DNA of 64,000 nucleotides, from positions 2,211,834 through 2,275,833 of the forward strand of contig NZ_LVJW01000003.1 of assembly GCF_001708965.1 (NCBI RefSeq). Reading direction: 5' to 3'. The translations under genes and the position numbers were made by a program. Below, one piece after another: positions 38,749 through 47,964 of the stretch. The first letter of the stretch is position 1, and each line of letters begins with the position of its first letter. The stretch comes from Candidatus Thiodiazotropha endoloripes (lineage in GTDB: Bacteria > Pseudomonadota > Gammaproteobacteria > Chromatiales > Chromatiaceae). The notes under the pieces are model-generated. The model ran no database searches. It was given only the letters and a program-made list of their open reading frames with translations, and was not told the DNA's origin.

Positions 38749-40068
38749 TCACTTTTCCAACCAGCCGTTGACCGTCTCCAGATCACTCTCACTGAGATTG
38801 CCAGCAGCGGATTTCAACGCCAATCCGTTGAGAATATAGCCATAACGGGAGTTTAGATAGTCACGCTGGGATGAGAAGAGGTTACGCTGCACATTCAATA
38901 CATCCACGATGGTACGGGTACCCACCTCATAACCGGCCTGAGTCGACTCCAGGGCGCTCTGGGCAGAGACCGTGGCCGCTTTCAACGCTTCCACCTGACT
39001 GATGGTGGAGAGCACCCCGCGGAAGGCATCCCGAACCTGACGGTTAACCGCCCTGCGGGTCTGATCGAGACTCTGCTGGGCAGCACGATAGTTGGCCTGG
39101 GACTGGCGGGTTGAGGCGCTCACAGCCCCACCGGTATAGATCGGCACTTCGAGAGCGAGGCCGACCCGGGCGGTATCCGCTTCGGTTGCCCGATCACTGT
39201 CACTGCGGTTAATGGAATAGCCACCCACCAGGTCAAGGGTTGGATAGTGTCCCGATTTGCTCACATCAATCTCCTGTTCGAGCACCTTGAGGTTGGAACG
39301 GGCAGCGATGATGGTGTAGTTCTGCTGCTGAGCGGTATCCGACCAATCCGTAAGATTGTTGGGGACCGGTGGATTGAGCAGCAATCCATCCCCTAGCTTG
39401 GCGAGATCGCTCTTCGCTTTAGAGCCAATGATTTCGAACAGCGCCTCCCAGGCGTTGTCGAGGCTGTTTTCTGCGGCAATTTCCGATGCCCGGGCTGCGT
39501 CGTAGGCCGCCTTGGCTTCATGCACATCGGTAATCGCGATCAAGCCCACGTCGAAACGCTGCTGGGCCTGTTCGAGCTGTCTTCCGGTCGCCTCGCGCTC
39601 TGCATTGGCCACCCGCAGATCATCCTCAGCGGAGAGAATGTCGAAATAGGCGGTGGTGCTGCGAACCATCAGGTCGATCTCAGCAGAAGCAAAGTCCGCC
39701 TCCGCCTGGGCAATGGTGCTGTCTGACTGTTCCAGCTGCACCAGCCGATCCCGTCGATAGATCGGTTGGGTCAAATTCAATCCGAGACCACTCTCCCGGT
39801 AGGTGCTGGTGTCATCCACCGAGGCGCCCTGCAGGGTTTTTACATCACTGCGCACCGCATCATAGGTGGCACCCAAACCGATCGTGGGCAGCAATTGGGA
39901 ACGGGCCAGGCTCTTCGACTCACGGGCCGAATTCAACTGTTCTTTAGCGGCCTGAAGCTGAGGATCATTTTCCAGGGCAAGTCGGTAGACTGACATCAAG
40001 TCATCTGCCTGAGAAAGGGGCATCCATAGAAACAGGAAAAGTATCGCCAAGTGCTTCGTCGGTCTCAT
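38749..40068 (-). CDS. tolC: TolC-family outer-membrane channel
   Basis: The 439-residue protein has a signal peptide (ending PLSQA), then DDLMSVYRLALENDPQLQAA and two outer-membrane efflux repeats (about 25-215 and 230-430) rich in long helices. GLGLNLTQPIYRRDRLV and ALEVPIYTGGAVSAST are the paired beta-barrel strands. It serves type I secretion or efflux; no pump is adjacent, as is usual for tolC. Confidence 0.92.
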   Translation of the reverse strand: MRPTKHLAILFLFLWMPLSQADDLMSVYRLALENDPQLQAAKEQLNSARESKSLARSQLLPTIGLGATYDAVRSDVKTLQGASVDDTSTYRESGLGLNLTQPIYRRDRLVQLEQSDSTIAQAEADFASAEIDLMVRSTTAYFDILSAEDDLRVANAEREATGRQLEQAQQRFDVGLIAITDVHEAKAAYDAARASEIAAENSLDNAWEALFEIIGSKAKSDLAKLGDGLLLNPPVPNNLTDWSDTAQQQNYTIIAARSNLKVLEQEIDVSKSGHYPTLDLVGGYSINRSDSDRATEADTARVGLALEVPIYTGGAVSASTRQSQANYRAAQQSLDQTRRAVNRQVRDAFRGVLSTISQVEALKAATVSAQSALESTQAGYEVGTRTIVDVLNVQRNLFSSQRDYLNSRYGYILNGLALKSAAGNLSESDLETVNGWLEK

Positions 40069-40179
40069 TGTTTTTCCATTGATAACGTGAAATTAATCGA
40101 TTTTGGAATGACGGGCACTTTATCATACTAACCAGGCCATAAGTATCAGGGTCTGGTCACGATCAAGTGCCGATTGGTC

Positions 40180-41025
40180 CTATTCAGGCATGGGTGGAAC
40201 CAGCAGTTGCGGATCGATGCGGGCGGCTCGGAGATTCATACGCCAGTCGAGATGGGGGCCGGTCACCCGACCGGTGGCACCTATCTCAGCGATCGGATCA
40301 CCCTGCTTTACCACCTGCCCCTCCTGCACCAGGATCTTATTCAGGTGCAGGAAAGAGGACGACAGTTGCAGACCATGATCGATGATCAAGGTTCCCCCGG
40401 AGTAGAACATATCCGAATGTGCCAGAGTCACCACACCAGCGGCCGGGGCGACCACCAGTGTACCAACCGGTGCCGCGACATCGACACCATAGTGGGGCCG
40501 CCTTGGCTTTCCGTTGAGAATACGCTGGCTGCCGAAGACACCGGAAATCACCCCCTTTGATGGCCAGATGAAACCGTTGAGGAAGTCGGTGCGATCCTCA
40601 TTCAGCTCGCGCGCCTGCTTGACCAGTGCAACCTCCTTTTTGATTCTCTCCCAGTTCCGTTCTGGCGGAGTGACTTTGCTCGGAGGCAATCCATCGATAC
40701 GCTGTATCTGGTACTCGCGGGCCTTGATGGTGAACTGGCGGGTCTGCCTGGGCTCGCCATCCCGGCTCACCACCAACTTGTACTGTAATGGGGCGTCCCG
40801 ATCAAAACCGACCAGAAACTCCCCTGTTTTGGAGACCTTTACCGATTTACCGTTGACCGATACCTGACTGCCCGGCTCAACCTGACCGATCAACATCCCA
40901 CCTTGAACATAATCCCCCTCCAGGGTCATCGCCATAGCTGGTTGTAGCGCCAGCAGCAGCAAGAGTAACAATCCGCGGAAGGATGAGCCTTTGATGTTGG
41001 ATGAGAAGATCATATGCGGGTCCAT
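40180..41025 (-). CDS. Secreted M23-family metallopeptidase
   Basis: The 281-residue protein has a signal peptide (LLLLLLLALQPAMA), an N-terminal beta domain (about 35-105) and a C-terminal LytM/M23 domain with the zinc ligands HYGVDVAAPVG (HxxxD) and HLDW. It should act on peptidoglycan in the periplasm. An alternative start four codons downstream (41013) exists. It is upstream of tolC on the same strand, 111 bp away. Confidence 0.87.
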   Translation of the reverse strand: MDPHMIFSSNIKGSSFRGLLLLLLLALQPAMAMTLEGDYVQGGMLIGQVEPGSQVSVNGKSVKVSKTGEFLVGFDRDAPLQYKLVVSRDGEPRQTRQFTIKAREYQIQRIDGLPPSKVTPPERNWERIKKEVALVKQARELNEDRTDFLNGFIWPSKGVISGVFGSQRILNGKPRRPHYGVDVAAPVGTLVVAPAAGVVTLAHSDMFYSGGTLIIDHGLQLSSSFLHLNKILVQEGQVVKQGDPIAEIGATGRVTGPHLDWRMNLRAARIDPQLLVPPMPE

Positions 41026-41105
41026 TTTATTAGGTTAAATTGTTCTGAGCCGGGACAGGCAGGCCACTGTGGCGAGCCTACAACATAACGAATCCAAACC
41101 AAAGA

Positions 41106-41134
41106 TTGACAGACACCGAAACTGCTTGTAGAGT
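41106..41134 (+). promoter_or_regulatory. Sigma-70 promoter for tRNA-Leu
   Basis: A consensus -35 box TTGACA (41106-41111) and a partial -10 box TAGAGT (41129-41134) are 17 bp apart and end 40 bp before the tRNA. Confidence 0.6.
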
Positions 41135-41174
41135 TCGCGGTCTCCAGCCGATCAGCATCGGCAAACCACATCAT

Positions 41175-41261
41175 GCCGAGGTGGTGAAATTGGTAGACAC
41201 GCTAGCTTCAGGTGCTAGTGGGGGCAACCCCGTGGAGGTTCAAGTCCTCTCCTCGGCACCA
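41175..41261 (+). tRNA. tRNA-Leu (anticodon CAG)
   Basis: The 87-nt sequence folds as a class II tRNA. Acceptor arms GCCGAGG and CCTCGGC pair; the D-loop has GGTAGACAC; the anticodon stem CTAGC/GCTAG holds TTCAGGT with anticodon CAG. A long variable arm (TGGGGGCAACCCCGTG) and the T-arm GGTTCAAGTCC follow. The 3' CCA is encoded. Confidence 0.96.
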
Positions 41262-41876
41262 TCTTTATAGCCGGCTTGAGCGATCTCTTTAAACTGATTC
41301 TCATCCGGTTGCCCGGAAGATGCTATCCAGTCCGATACCCGTCTGTAGTTTGTGACGCTCTCGACAGCCATTCTTAATTTATTTAAAGCGATAAATTCCA
41401 TAGCTCTATCTTATTTCAATGATCCCAATCCTGCTCGATGACCACACGTATAACAGTCAGTCTTCCTTATTTTTAGGCTACTGTACTCAGCAAGATGTTC
41501 TTGCCCCAAGCATTGGCGATTTCCAATATATTCATCATCGTGTCTCATCCCGTCAGTCAACTACAGTTGCTGAATATCTCATATCGATCGATTACTGAAC
41601 TCGATCCCCACTCGGCACAAGGAATGGGACCAAACGCCAAACTCATCATACTGTGTTTAACGTCGATTGTTTGGTCTGCAGATTTTTCATCCGCTTGCGC
41701 AAGTGGCATTGGGTATACCATTTCAGAGTGCCGGATTTAATTGGATTCAATCGCTTGAATCACCTCAAATCCAGATCCTCTCTTAATCAATCAGGTGTGA
41801 TCTTTCGCCGTCCGCTGGCCAATACTTGCCAATTTCCATGAATTTACTCTAAAATAGATCAGTAATTCATTGATTT
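41262..41876. other. Intergenic region, no gene recognised
   Basis: About 615 bp after the tRNA. Short plus-strand frames (41495-41740, 41653-41841) lack ribosome sites and family features. I see no RNA gene or terminator that I can support. Confidence 0.4.
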
Positions 41877-41895
41877 AATTTTGAATATCAAAATT
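41877..41895. promoter_or_regulatory. Perfect inverted repeat before the beta-lactamase-fold gene
   Basis: AATTTTGA-ATA-TCAAAATT is a perfect 8-bp inverted repeat ending 8 bp before the ATG at 41904. It could be an operator or an mRNA hairpin near the ribosome site. The Shine-Dalgarno signal itself is weak (CCAGG). Confidence 0.5.
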
Positions 41896-41903
41896 ACCAG
41901 GCC

Positions 41904-43094
41904 ATGTTTTCAAAGCATTACACCACTCTGGCGGCTCTGCTACTCTCACTCCTGTTGTCACTTCCTGTCGTGGCAGCCCAGGGTTACGATATCTCCTATG
42001 TCTGGTCGCGCAATCTAAGCAGCGTTCAGGATTATCGGGACCAGGTTGCCCATATACTGGGCCCCAGAGTGGGCAAACATCTGAAAGTCGTCACCAAGGG
42101 TGACCTGTATGGCCTGATCTATCGGCGTAACGGCAACAACGAATCCACGACACGGGTTGTTAAAGCCCATTCGAAACTGTTGCGCGCCAGGGGGCTGGAT
42201 GCCGTGAGCCCGATCAAGGCACGCAACTGGCAACTCGCAGGTAACGCCACCCTGCCCCAGAAGATCGAGCCTTCCAGCAAACCGGTCAAGACGGTTTCGC
42301 AACGCAAGCAGATCCAGGATCTCGAAACGGCTGTGGAAGCCTATATTGGTGAGTTGCGTCGTACCGGCAAGATCGCCAGAGATGAACGGACCGGCTGGTC
42401 CGTATTCGACTTCACCACAGGTAAGAAACTGGTCACCATCAACGAGGACACCCAGTTCCAGGCCGCCAGTCTGGTCAAGCCTTTTATCGCTGCCGCGTTT
42501 TTCCATAAAGTGAAGCAGGGAAAACTGGTGTATGGACCGAAAAGCCGTCGGCACATGCAACGCATGATCCAACACTCCGACAATCCCTCAACCAACTGGG
42601 TGATTCGTCAGGTTGGAGGCCCCAGAAGTGTTCAAAAGATTCTTGAGAAAAACTATCCAGCGATCTTTCAGGATACCTTGCTGGTTGAGTATATCCCTGC
42701 AAACGGACGCACTTACAAAAACAGGGCGTCGGTACATGACTACAGTCGATTCCTGTATGCCGTCTGGAACAAAAAGATCGCTGGCGCCCGGGAGATCAAG
42801 CGTCTGATGGCCCTGCCCAGCTCAGACCGCATCTATACCGGTGTACCTGAAGTCCCTAAGGGAACCCGTGTCTACAATAAAACCGGCAGCACCGCGCGAG
42901 TCTGCGGCGATATGGGGATCTTAAGCGTCAAAGGCGCAGATGGTAAACGCTACCCCTATATTCTGATCGGCATTATAGAAAAACAGCGCAGCGCTCAGAA
43001 CTACACCAGCTGGATACGCTCACGCAGTGAAATCATTCGCAATGTCTCCGCGATTGTATACAAAGGGGTCATAGCCCAACACAACGGTGCTTAA
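41904..43094 (+). CDS. Secreted serine hydrolase, class A beta-lactamase fold
   Basis: The 396-residue protein has a signal peptide (to about 25, PVVAAQ), a roughly 110-residue N-terminal region with a basic LysM/SPOR-like look, and a C-terminal serine-hydrolase domain. Its motifs are S189-L-V-K192 (SxxK), S225-D-N and NKTGST (KTG). The omega-loop region (EYIPANGRTYKNRASVHDY) shows no clear counterpart of the deacylating Glu166, so it may be a peptidoglycan-active or penicillin-binding enzyme rather than a true beta-lactamase. It is monocistronic and faces hipA. Confidence 0.8.
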   Translation: MFSKHYTTLAALLLSLLLSLPVVAAQGYDISYVWSRNLSSVQDYRDQVAHILGPRVGKHLKVVTKGDLYGLIYRRNGNNESTTRVVKAHSKLLRARGLDAVSPIKARNWQLAGNATLPQKIEPSSKPVKTVSQRKQIQDLETAVEAYIGELRRTGKIARDERTGWSVFDFTTGKKLVTINEDTQFQAASLVKPFIAAAFFHKVKQGKLVYGPKSRRHMQRMIQHSDNPSTNWVIRQVGGPRSVQKILEKNYPAIFQDTLLVEYIPANGRTYKNRASVHDYSRFLYAVWNKKIAGAREIKRLMALPSSDRIYTGVPEVPKGTRVYNKTGSTARVCGDMGILSVKGADGKRYPYILIGIIEKQRSAQNYTSWIRSRSEIIRNVSAIVYKGVIAQHNGA

Positions 43095-43231
43095 GACTTT
43101 TCAACTCCCCCCTTTCGCTGGCATGACAGATTGTTGAACAATCATGGAAACCGGTTTAAATCAAAACCACAAATTGTCGGCAAAGGATAGAATGATAGCC
43201 TGTTCAGGTAAAAAAAGCTCACTTCTGTTTC

Positions 43232-44527
43232 TCAATTCAGATGCAGGCGATGATTCTTTTTAATTACCTCTGAAAGCTTCTTAGGTACCCCTGCTTTTGC
43301 TGCATAACCGGACCAATCGGCTACTGTGTCGGTGATCTGCTGGATGATTCTTTTCGCCTCTGGCCTGAATCGTTCTGCAGGCTGTAACAGATCAGCCCGG
43401 GTGAAGTCATCCCGCTTGCCATTCAGTGTCAACTGATGACTGTTGACCCACTTCGAGTCCGCTCTGTAGCTGTAGGCGAGATCGAAAGCCGGCGCCAGAG
43501 TCCAACGGCCATCTTCCTGCATCAGAAAGCCAAAGTTCTTGGTGTGATCATCCTGATTGCGAGCCACGATGTTGAAAACCATCCGCCGGTAGAGTTCCAA
43601 TGCTGTCGGACGATTGAAACGTAAACTGCGTAATACGCCGAAAAGCGCTTCATAACTGTAGTGCCCAGGCTGCTTGTAATCCGCATGATCCATGGCGCAA
43701 AGAGATTGGTAGTGAAGTTTTCGATCCCCCTGCCGATCAAATCGCCTGGTTAGAAAATGCGCCCGATCCCCCTCCTGCAGCAACTCACACTCAGAGATAT
43801 CAATACCGACCGCTCTGGCCATCAAGTAGTAGGCATATTCCATCCGGCCATATCCCTGAGGATCGCCGAATGTCTGTTGGGTTCGGTTTGACTCCACAAT
43901 CCCATCGAACTTAAGCAAATAGTGCTCATAGCCATCTTCCAGCACCACCTGACCACTGCGAATTCTACGCCGAGCCTTGTCGACGGCAACAACCGCTTTT
44001 GCCCGGGCTCCGCCGGCTGAAGTCCCGACCTGAAACAGGGTTTCCAGACCATCTGTATCTGCATCCAGTTGCAGATTGGTACGACCATCGATCACCTTCT
44101 GAGCCATCTCTGCCAGACTCTCAAGATTGAGCTCTCCCGCTTTCCTGGGTCGATCACCCGGTTGCGGGAAATATTCCAGTGCTCCCATGCCTCGCTGCCC
44201 CATATATTGCAGCCGTTCAACCGGGGTGAAGGAGCCAGGATCCCTTCCCTGACGCGCCAGCCAGGCATCAATCACGGCATTACCGAAATCATCCGGTAAC
44301 GAATCGGCAAAGGCCGCCGGTAAACCTTTGTAGGTAGCCCGGTTCAACTCGGGAAACTGATATTTACGATCACTGATTGGCAGATGCAGTGGTGATATCT
44401 GCAGCCCACTCTCCCGCCACGCTTTGGTGAATTCAAATGTACCCAGCCCCGTCTGCTCATCAAATGCCAACGCACCAACCAGTTTATCCCACAGTTTCAC
44501 TTGAGCTATCTGGATCCTATCTACCAT
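43232..44527 (-). CDS. hipA: HipA-family serine/threonine kinase toxin
   Basis: HipA kinases phosphorylate aminoacyl-tRNA synthetases and cause growth arrest and persistence. The 431-residue protein has the N-subdomain (FEFTKAWRESGLQISPLHLP), the P-loop TSAGGARAK, the catalytic NQDDHTKNFGF and the metal-binding PAFDLAYS. It overlaps the antitoxin gene by 7 bp. Its GC content looks like the neighbours'; the target is unknown. Confidence 0.9.
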   Translation of the reverse strand: MVDRIQIAQVKLWDKLVGALAFDEQTGLGTFEFTKAWRESGLQISPLHLPISDRKYQFPELNRATYKGLPAAFADSLPDDFGNAVIDAWLARQGRDPGSFTPVERLQYMGQRGMGALEYFPQPGDRPRKAGELNLESLAEMAQKVIDGRTNLQLDADTDGLETLFQVGTSAGGARAKAVVAVDKARRRIRSGQVVLEDGYEHYLLKFDGIVESNRTQQTFGDPQGYGRMEYAYYLMARAVGIDISECELLQEGDRAHFLTRRFDRQGDRKLHYQSLCAMDHADYKQPGHYSYEALFGVLRSLRFNRPTALELYRRMVFNIVARNQDDHTKNFGFLMQEDGRWTLAPAFDLAYSYRADSKWVNSHQLTLNGKRDDFTRADLLQPAERFRPEAKRIIQQITDTVADWSGYAAKAGVPKKLSEVIKKNHRLHLN

Positions 44528-44874
44528 CCCAGATTATCCTTTTCATCATCCATACTCACGACCTCTTCTTTTGCGGGTGCAGCCCGCTTCCGCTTACGCC
44601 CCTTGAGTTCCATCAGCATCAGCGGACTTAACGGAGTCTCAGGTACAAAAGCATCCACCAGTTCCAGCTTACCCAATACCCGTAAAATTCCGATCATGGT
44701 CTCAAACTTGCCATGCCCCTGGATTGTCGAGCGGTAGGTTTTTGCGGTTATACCCAACTGGTCAGCAATCGTCTTCTGGGTAATATTGGCCTCAAGGCGC
44801 AGCTGTTCGATGCGCCCCCCCACTTCCGATGCCAGAGCCAGATCACTCATCCTATAAAGGCTTCTAGAGGTCAT
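44521..44874 (-). CDS. hipB: HipB-like helix-turn-helix antitoxin
   Basis: The 117-residue protein has an Xre-type HTH (RIEQLRLEANITQKTIADQL, then AKTYRSTIQGHGKFETM) and the HipB-like tail LSPLMLMELKGRKRKRA, followed by an acidic extension. It should bind HipA and repress the operon. The frame has a second in-frame ATG eight residues in. Operators are visible just upstream. Confidence 0.88.
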   Translation of the reverse strand: MTSRSLYRMSDLALASEVGGRIEQLRLEANITQKTIADQLGITAKTYRSTIQGHGKFETMIGILRVLGKLELVDAFVPETPLSPLMLMELKGRKRKRAAPAKEEVVSMDDEKDNLGW

Positions 44875-44907
44875 TTTCTTCCTTTTATAATGATAAATAA
44901 CACATTA

Positions 44908-44925
44908 AAGGTATATTTTTACCTT
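44908..44925. promoter_or_regulatory. hipBA operator 1
   Basis: AAGGTA-TATTTT-TACCTT is an inverted repeat 34 bp upstream of the hipB start. Its form (6-bp arms around an AT spacer) fits autoregulation by HipB. Confidence 0.6.
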
Positions 44926-45001
44926 ATATTAGCCATAACCATACACAAACTCAATATTTTATGGGTAATTATTTATCTTTCATCCATTTTCTTGGTTTTA
45001 A

Positions 45002-45020
45002 TAGGTATATTTTTTCCTTT
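45002..45020. promoter_or_regulatory. hipBA operator 2, imperfect
   Basis: TAGGTATATTTTTTCCTTT repeats operator 1 with the right arm changed from TACCTT to TTCCTT. It lies 94 bp further upstream in the same AT-rich stretch. Confidence 0.45.
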
Positions 45021-45365
45021 TGTATACTTTCTATAACCTGTTTTTTATCGTATTGACAGGAATTCACTGCTTGGCGTGCTGACAAAGTTTTCACCCATAC
45101 CCCATCGTCTCTCTGTTGCCTGAACCACAAAACAGTTTTTTTCAGCAGAAGGCTACTCGCTTCAAGCACCTGGCTTTTTCCTTCAGCCGACCATCTCCCG
45201 GATTTGGAGATGACGCTGCCCTATCCACTGAAATTCAGTCGATAGTCTCAAACCAATCCCGGGCGGAAGCGGTTACTGACAAACTGTTGTCGATCTATTC
45301 GGCTTCAAAGTACGATTATCATCAGTAGACAGATCAAATAATCCAGAGCACTTTTTTGTAACGAC
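45021..45365. other. Intergenic region upstream of DUF1287 gene
   Basis: Two short overlapping frames (44969-45169 minus, 45116-45328 plus) cover it, neither with a ribosome site or family features. The area left of 45060 is AT-rich. No repeat or RNA is recognised. Confidence 0.35.
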
Positions 45366-45986
45366 ATGAAACCTTTCAGCCCTTATATTGCACAACATTG
45401 CACTGGCTCTATTCTCGTCATCTTGTTTTTGCTTTCGACACCTGTATTGGCTGATGCCTTCCAGACCGCACTGGTAACAGCCGCATTGGAACGTACCCAA
45501 CACAGCGTGCGATATGATGGCTCCTACCATTCGATTCCCTACCCCGGTGGAGATGTTCCCCCCAACACCGGAGTCTGCACCGATCTGGTTATTCGCAGCT
45601 ATCGCGCTTTAGATCTGGATCTGCAACAGCTCGTGCATGAGGACATTGCCAAACATTTCAGTGAGTACCCTTCACACAGAATCTGGGGTTTGACCCGGCC
45701 CGATCCGAATATCGATCATCGACGGGTACCAATTTTACAAACCTTCTTTAGCCGACACGGTATTGCATTGCCGGTGACTCAAAATGCCGCAGACTATCAG
45801 GCCGGCGATCTGGTAACCTGGCGGTTACCGGGTAACCTCCCGCATATCGGCATTGTCAGTAATCAACTCGATCAGGGTAGTCGCACCCCTCTCATTGTGC
45901 ATAACATTGGTGCCGGTCCAGTTGTCGAGGATATTTTGTTCCACTATCAGATTACCGGGCACTATCGCTACTGGCCTGATCGCTAG
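45366..45986 (+). CDS. Secreted DUF1287 protein (YijF-like)
   Basis: The 206-residue protein has a signal peptide (SILVILFLLSTPVLADA) and a DUF1287 domain: ALERTQHSVRYDGSYHSIPY, the conserved Cys in GVCTDLVIRSYRALDLDLQQ, HEDIAKHF, and DLVTWRLPGNLPHIGIVSN. The Cys and His suggest a papain/NlpC-like hydrolase acting on the cell wall, but this is inference. It stands alone. Confidence 0.85.
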   Translation: MKPFSPYIAQHCTGSILVILFLLSTPVLADAFQTALVTAALERTQHSVRYDGSYHSIPYPGGDVPPNTGVCTDLVIRSYRALDLDLQQLVHEDIAKHFSEYPSHRIWGLTRPDPNIDHRRVPILQTFFSRHGIALPVTQNAADYQAGDLVTWRLPGNLPHIGIVSNQLDQGSRTPLIVHNIGAGPVVEDILFHYQITGHYRYWPDR

Positions 45987-46120
45987 CCTGGACCATCGAG
46001 ATCTCGTATTGGTTGGCCGATCCAGCAGATTCCCGAGATTCGTTGGGATGTCGATAGGGACACGAGCAGTTTCGTCTTGGCTAAGGCAGTAAACAACCGA
46101 GACCGTCTTAAGCGCTACCT

Positions 46121-47311
46121 CTACCTGACATAGATTTTGGCATCCTCTGTGAAGCCGGATACATCAGTAGAGGTCTGACCATGAAAGATCTCGACTTTCA
46201 GACGCCCCGCTTCCAACAGTTGAACCAGCACGACTGCATCGATAAACGTGTAGTTATCCATCTCCAGTCCCTGAGTGAAGCTGGATCTGTCCCAGGGTAT
46301 GCCATTGTCGTAGTAGTCGTAACTGACCAGGTCATATTTTATCAGACCACTTGAAATTGAGACCTCCGCCGGATCCGGAGAGTTTCCCAGTACCCCGAAC
46401 TGTTTTTGCTCACCCGCATAGTCACCGAAAGAGGCGATGATGTGGCTAGGTACGATATAGTCATAGGCAAAAGATAGATGCCCTAGCCAGTAGTTGTTTT
46501 GGTCCAGGCCGGCATAGCCATTGGTATTCTCTTCGAACCAGTTACCCACCAGCCGGCCGTTGATATCATGATCGATCTTTCCACCGATGGGTTCCACCGT
46601 TCTCAGGGACTTGGCAATCAGGGCGGCACGAATGGTGTCGTTAAAATAGTCAAATGGATCCGGCGTGTGAATCTTCCAGGGCTCTGCATTGTAACTACTG
46701 GGGTTGATGAATCCCGTCAGGGTCATGTTGTAATCCACCAGATTGTAATCCACAGAACCAGAATAGCTGCCCAGCACTTCTCCGGCTGTGACTGTGATGT
46801 TGGTATTGATAAATTGACCATCTGTCGGTGCGTAGGGAGCCAGTTTGTCAGAAAGATTATCCACATGGATGTAGATCGATTGCAGATTGTTTGCGTGATC
46901 GACAACAAACCTGTAGTCATCGTTATTGAAATTCCCCATGTGTTGAATGCTGGTCACTGTACCATCAGCCGGCGCATAGACATCGATCTCTATGGCTTCA
47001 TTCTCACCAAAATCCGGGGCTACATAGTACTGGTGATCGATTGGAGTGACATGATTACCGATCATCCCTCCGAGCGGGAGTATGAACTCAACCTTCGACA
47101 GGTCCAGTGGCGGGAAATTGAAGCTTGTTGACTGATTGTCTGTATCCGGTGTTGTCTCATCCACGCTGTCAGTATCAGTCTGGGTATCGCTGTCACTATT
47201 CTCGCCACCTCCACCACCCCCTCCACAACCGATCGTCAATAAGAGAAGCACTCCCAGGAACCAAGCAACTTTTCCTATCGCGATCTGATTCGAGATATTG
47301 GAGCTGGACAT
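46121..47311 (-). CDS. Lipoprotein with M23-like beta domain
   Basis: The 396-residue protein has a lipobox (LLTIGC) followed directly by a run of seven glycines and a Ser/Asp/Thr-rich linker (about 38-62). The next part resembles an M23 fold: HVTPIDHQYYVAPD and VYAPADGTVTSIQHMGNFNN, then VVDHANNLQSIYIHVDNLSD. The zinc ligand set appears altered, so it may be a binding rather than catalytic domain. The C-terminal half (about 220-396) is not recognised. It is acidic and probably surface or outer-membrane attached. Confidence 0.7.
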   Translation of the reverse strand: MSSSNISNQIAIGKVAWFLGVLLLLTIGCGGGGGGGENSDSDTQTDTDSVDETTPDTDNQSTSFNFPPLDLSKVEFILPLGGMIGNHVTPIDHQYYVAPDFGENEAIEIDVYAPADGTVTSIQHMGNFNNDDYRFVVDHANNLQSIYIHVDNLSDKLAPYAPTDGQFINTNITVTAGEVLGSYSGSVDYNLVDYNMTLTGFINPSSYNAEPWKIHTPDPFDYFNDTIRAALIAKSLRTVEPIGGKIDHDINGRLVGNWFEENTNGYAGLDQNNYWLGHLSFAYDYIVPSHIIASFGDYAGEQKQFGVLGNSPDPAEVSISSGLIKYDLVSYDYYDNGIPWDRSSFTQGLEMDNYTFIDAVVLVQLLEAGRLKVEIFHGQTSTDVSGFTEDAKIYVR

Positions 47312-47695
47312 GGCGCACTCCCCTTATGGTGTTCTGTTAACCCTATTGGAAGTATAGACTTACCATTCATGTGGTTTTTAGGCATTCAGGAGCAGAACAT
47401 GTCCCTACTTCACACCTCCGGAAGATCAGTAAAATCTGAGCCAGGCTCTTCCGATGGCCACTTTTTCATTATTACCAGTGAACGGATTTTTAAACTCCTG
47501 TTTCTAAGTGTGACAGCGCCACCGAATTGTTGATGTTGGGCTTGCCGATGCATCAATCATCCTGCCACAAACCATTGAATATTCACGACAGCGGCGCTCT
47601 AACCGGGACGTTCAGTTAAAAATCCGGACCCGCCAATTTGGCATGTTAATTTTCTTTAAATAACAAGTAGTTACCAATTACCCCATGGATTGACA
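47312..47695. other. Intergenic region upstream of the respiratory operon
   Basis: No gene is recognised. It separates the lipoprotein gene (minus) from the sigma-54-controlled operon (plus) and is followed by a UAS palindrome at 47696 and the promoter at 47788. Confidence 0.4.
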
Positions 47696-47708
47696 CGACA
47701 ATTTGTCA
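47696..47708. promoter_or_regulatory. Putative upstream activator site A (UAS)
   Basis: CGACAATTTGTCA is one of four 13-bp near-palindromes of the form TGAC-N5-GTCA in this region. Its centre is 87 bp before the sigma-54 promoter at 47788, a typical enhancer distance for an NtrC-class activator, one of which is encoded at 53245-54612. Confidence 0.65.
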
Positions 47709-47787
47709 TGTTCTTGGTTTGCATGGTATCCCCGCCGTTCAATTTTTTTCCATAGTAGACAAAGGGATATCTGCACCATCGCATACC

Positions 47788-47803
47788 TGGCATAAGGTTT
47801 GCT
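47788..47803 (+). promoter_or_regulatory. Sigma-54 promoter for the ferredoxin/NrfD/cytochrome operon
   Basis: TGGCATAAGGTTTGCT matches the -24/-12 consensus (TGGCAC-N5-TTGCW), with exactly 10 bp between GG and GC. Transcription would start near 47814, about 150 bp before the first gene. Confidence 0.8.
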
Positions 47804-47964
47804 GTTTTCTTATGAATCAGTTCGCACGTTTGCCATAAAAGCCAACATCACAGCGTGTTGTACCAATCGGGCTTGCTTACTGCCAACAGTGAATCGATGC
47901 CGGCTGGCATTGTGACCTGTAACAGAATCATTTGAAAACTGACACAGGCCATGGGGTGACCTAG

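Noticed and set aside
41495-41841. Short plus-strand frames after tRNA-Leu
   Set aside because: No start signals or family features; region looks non-coding.
43129-43143. GATTGTTGAACAATC between convergent genes as a terminator
   Set aside because: No usable loop and no T-run on either strand.
44969-45328. Short frames 44969-45169 (minus) and 45116-45328 (plus)
   Set aside because: No ribosome site, no recognisable protein, and they overlap each other.
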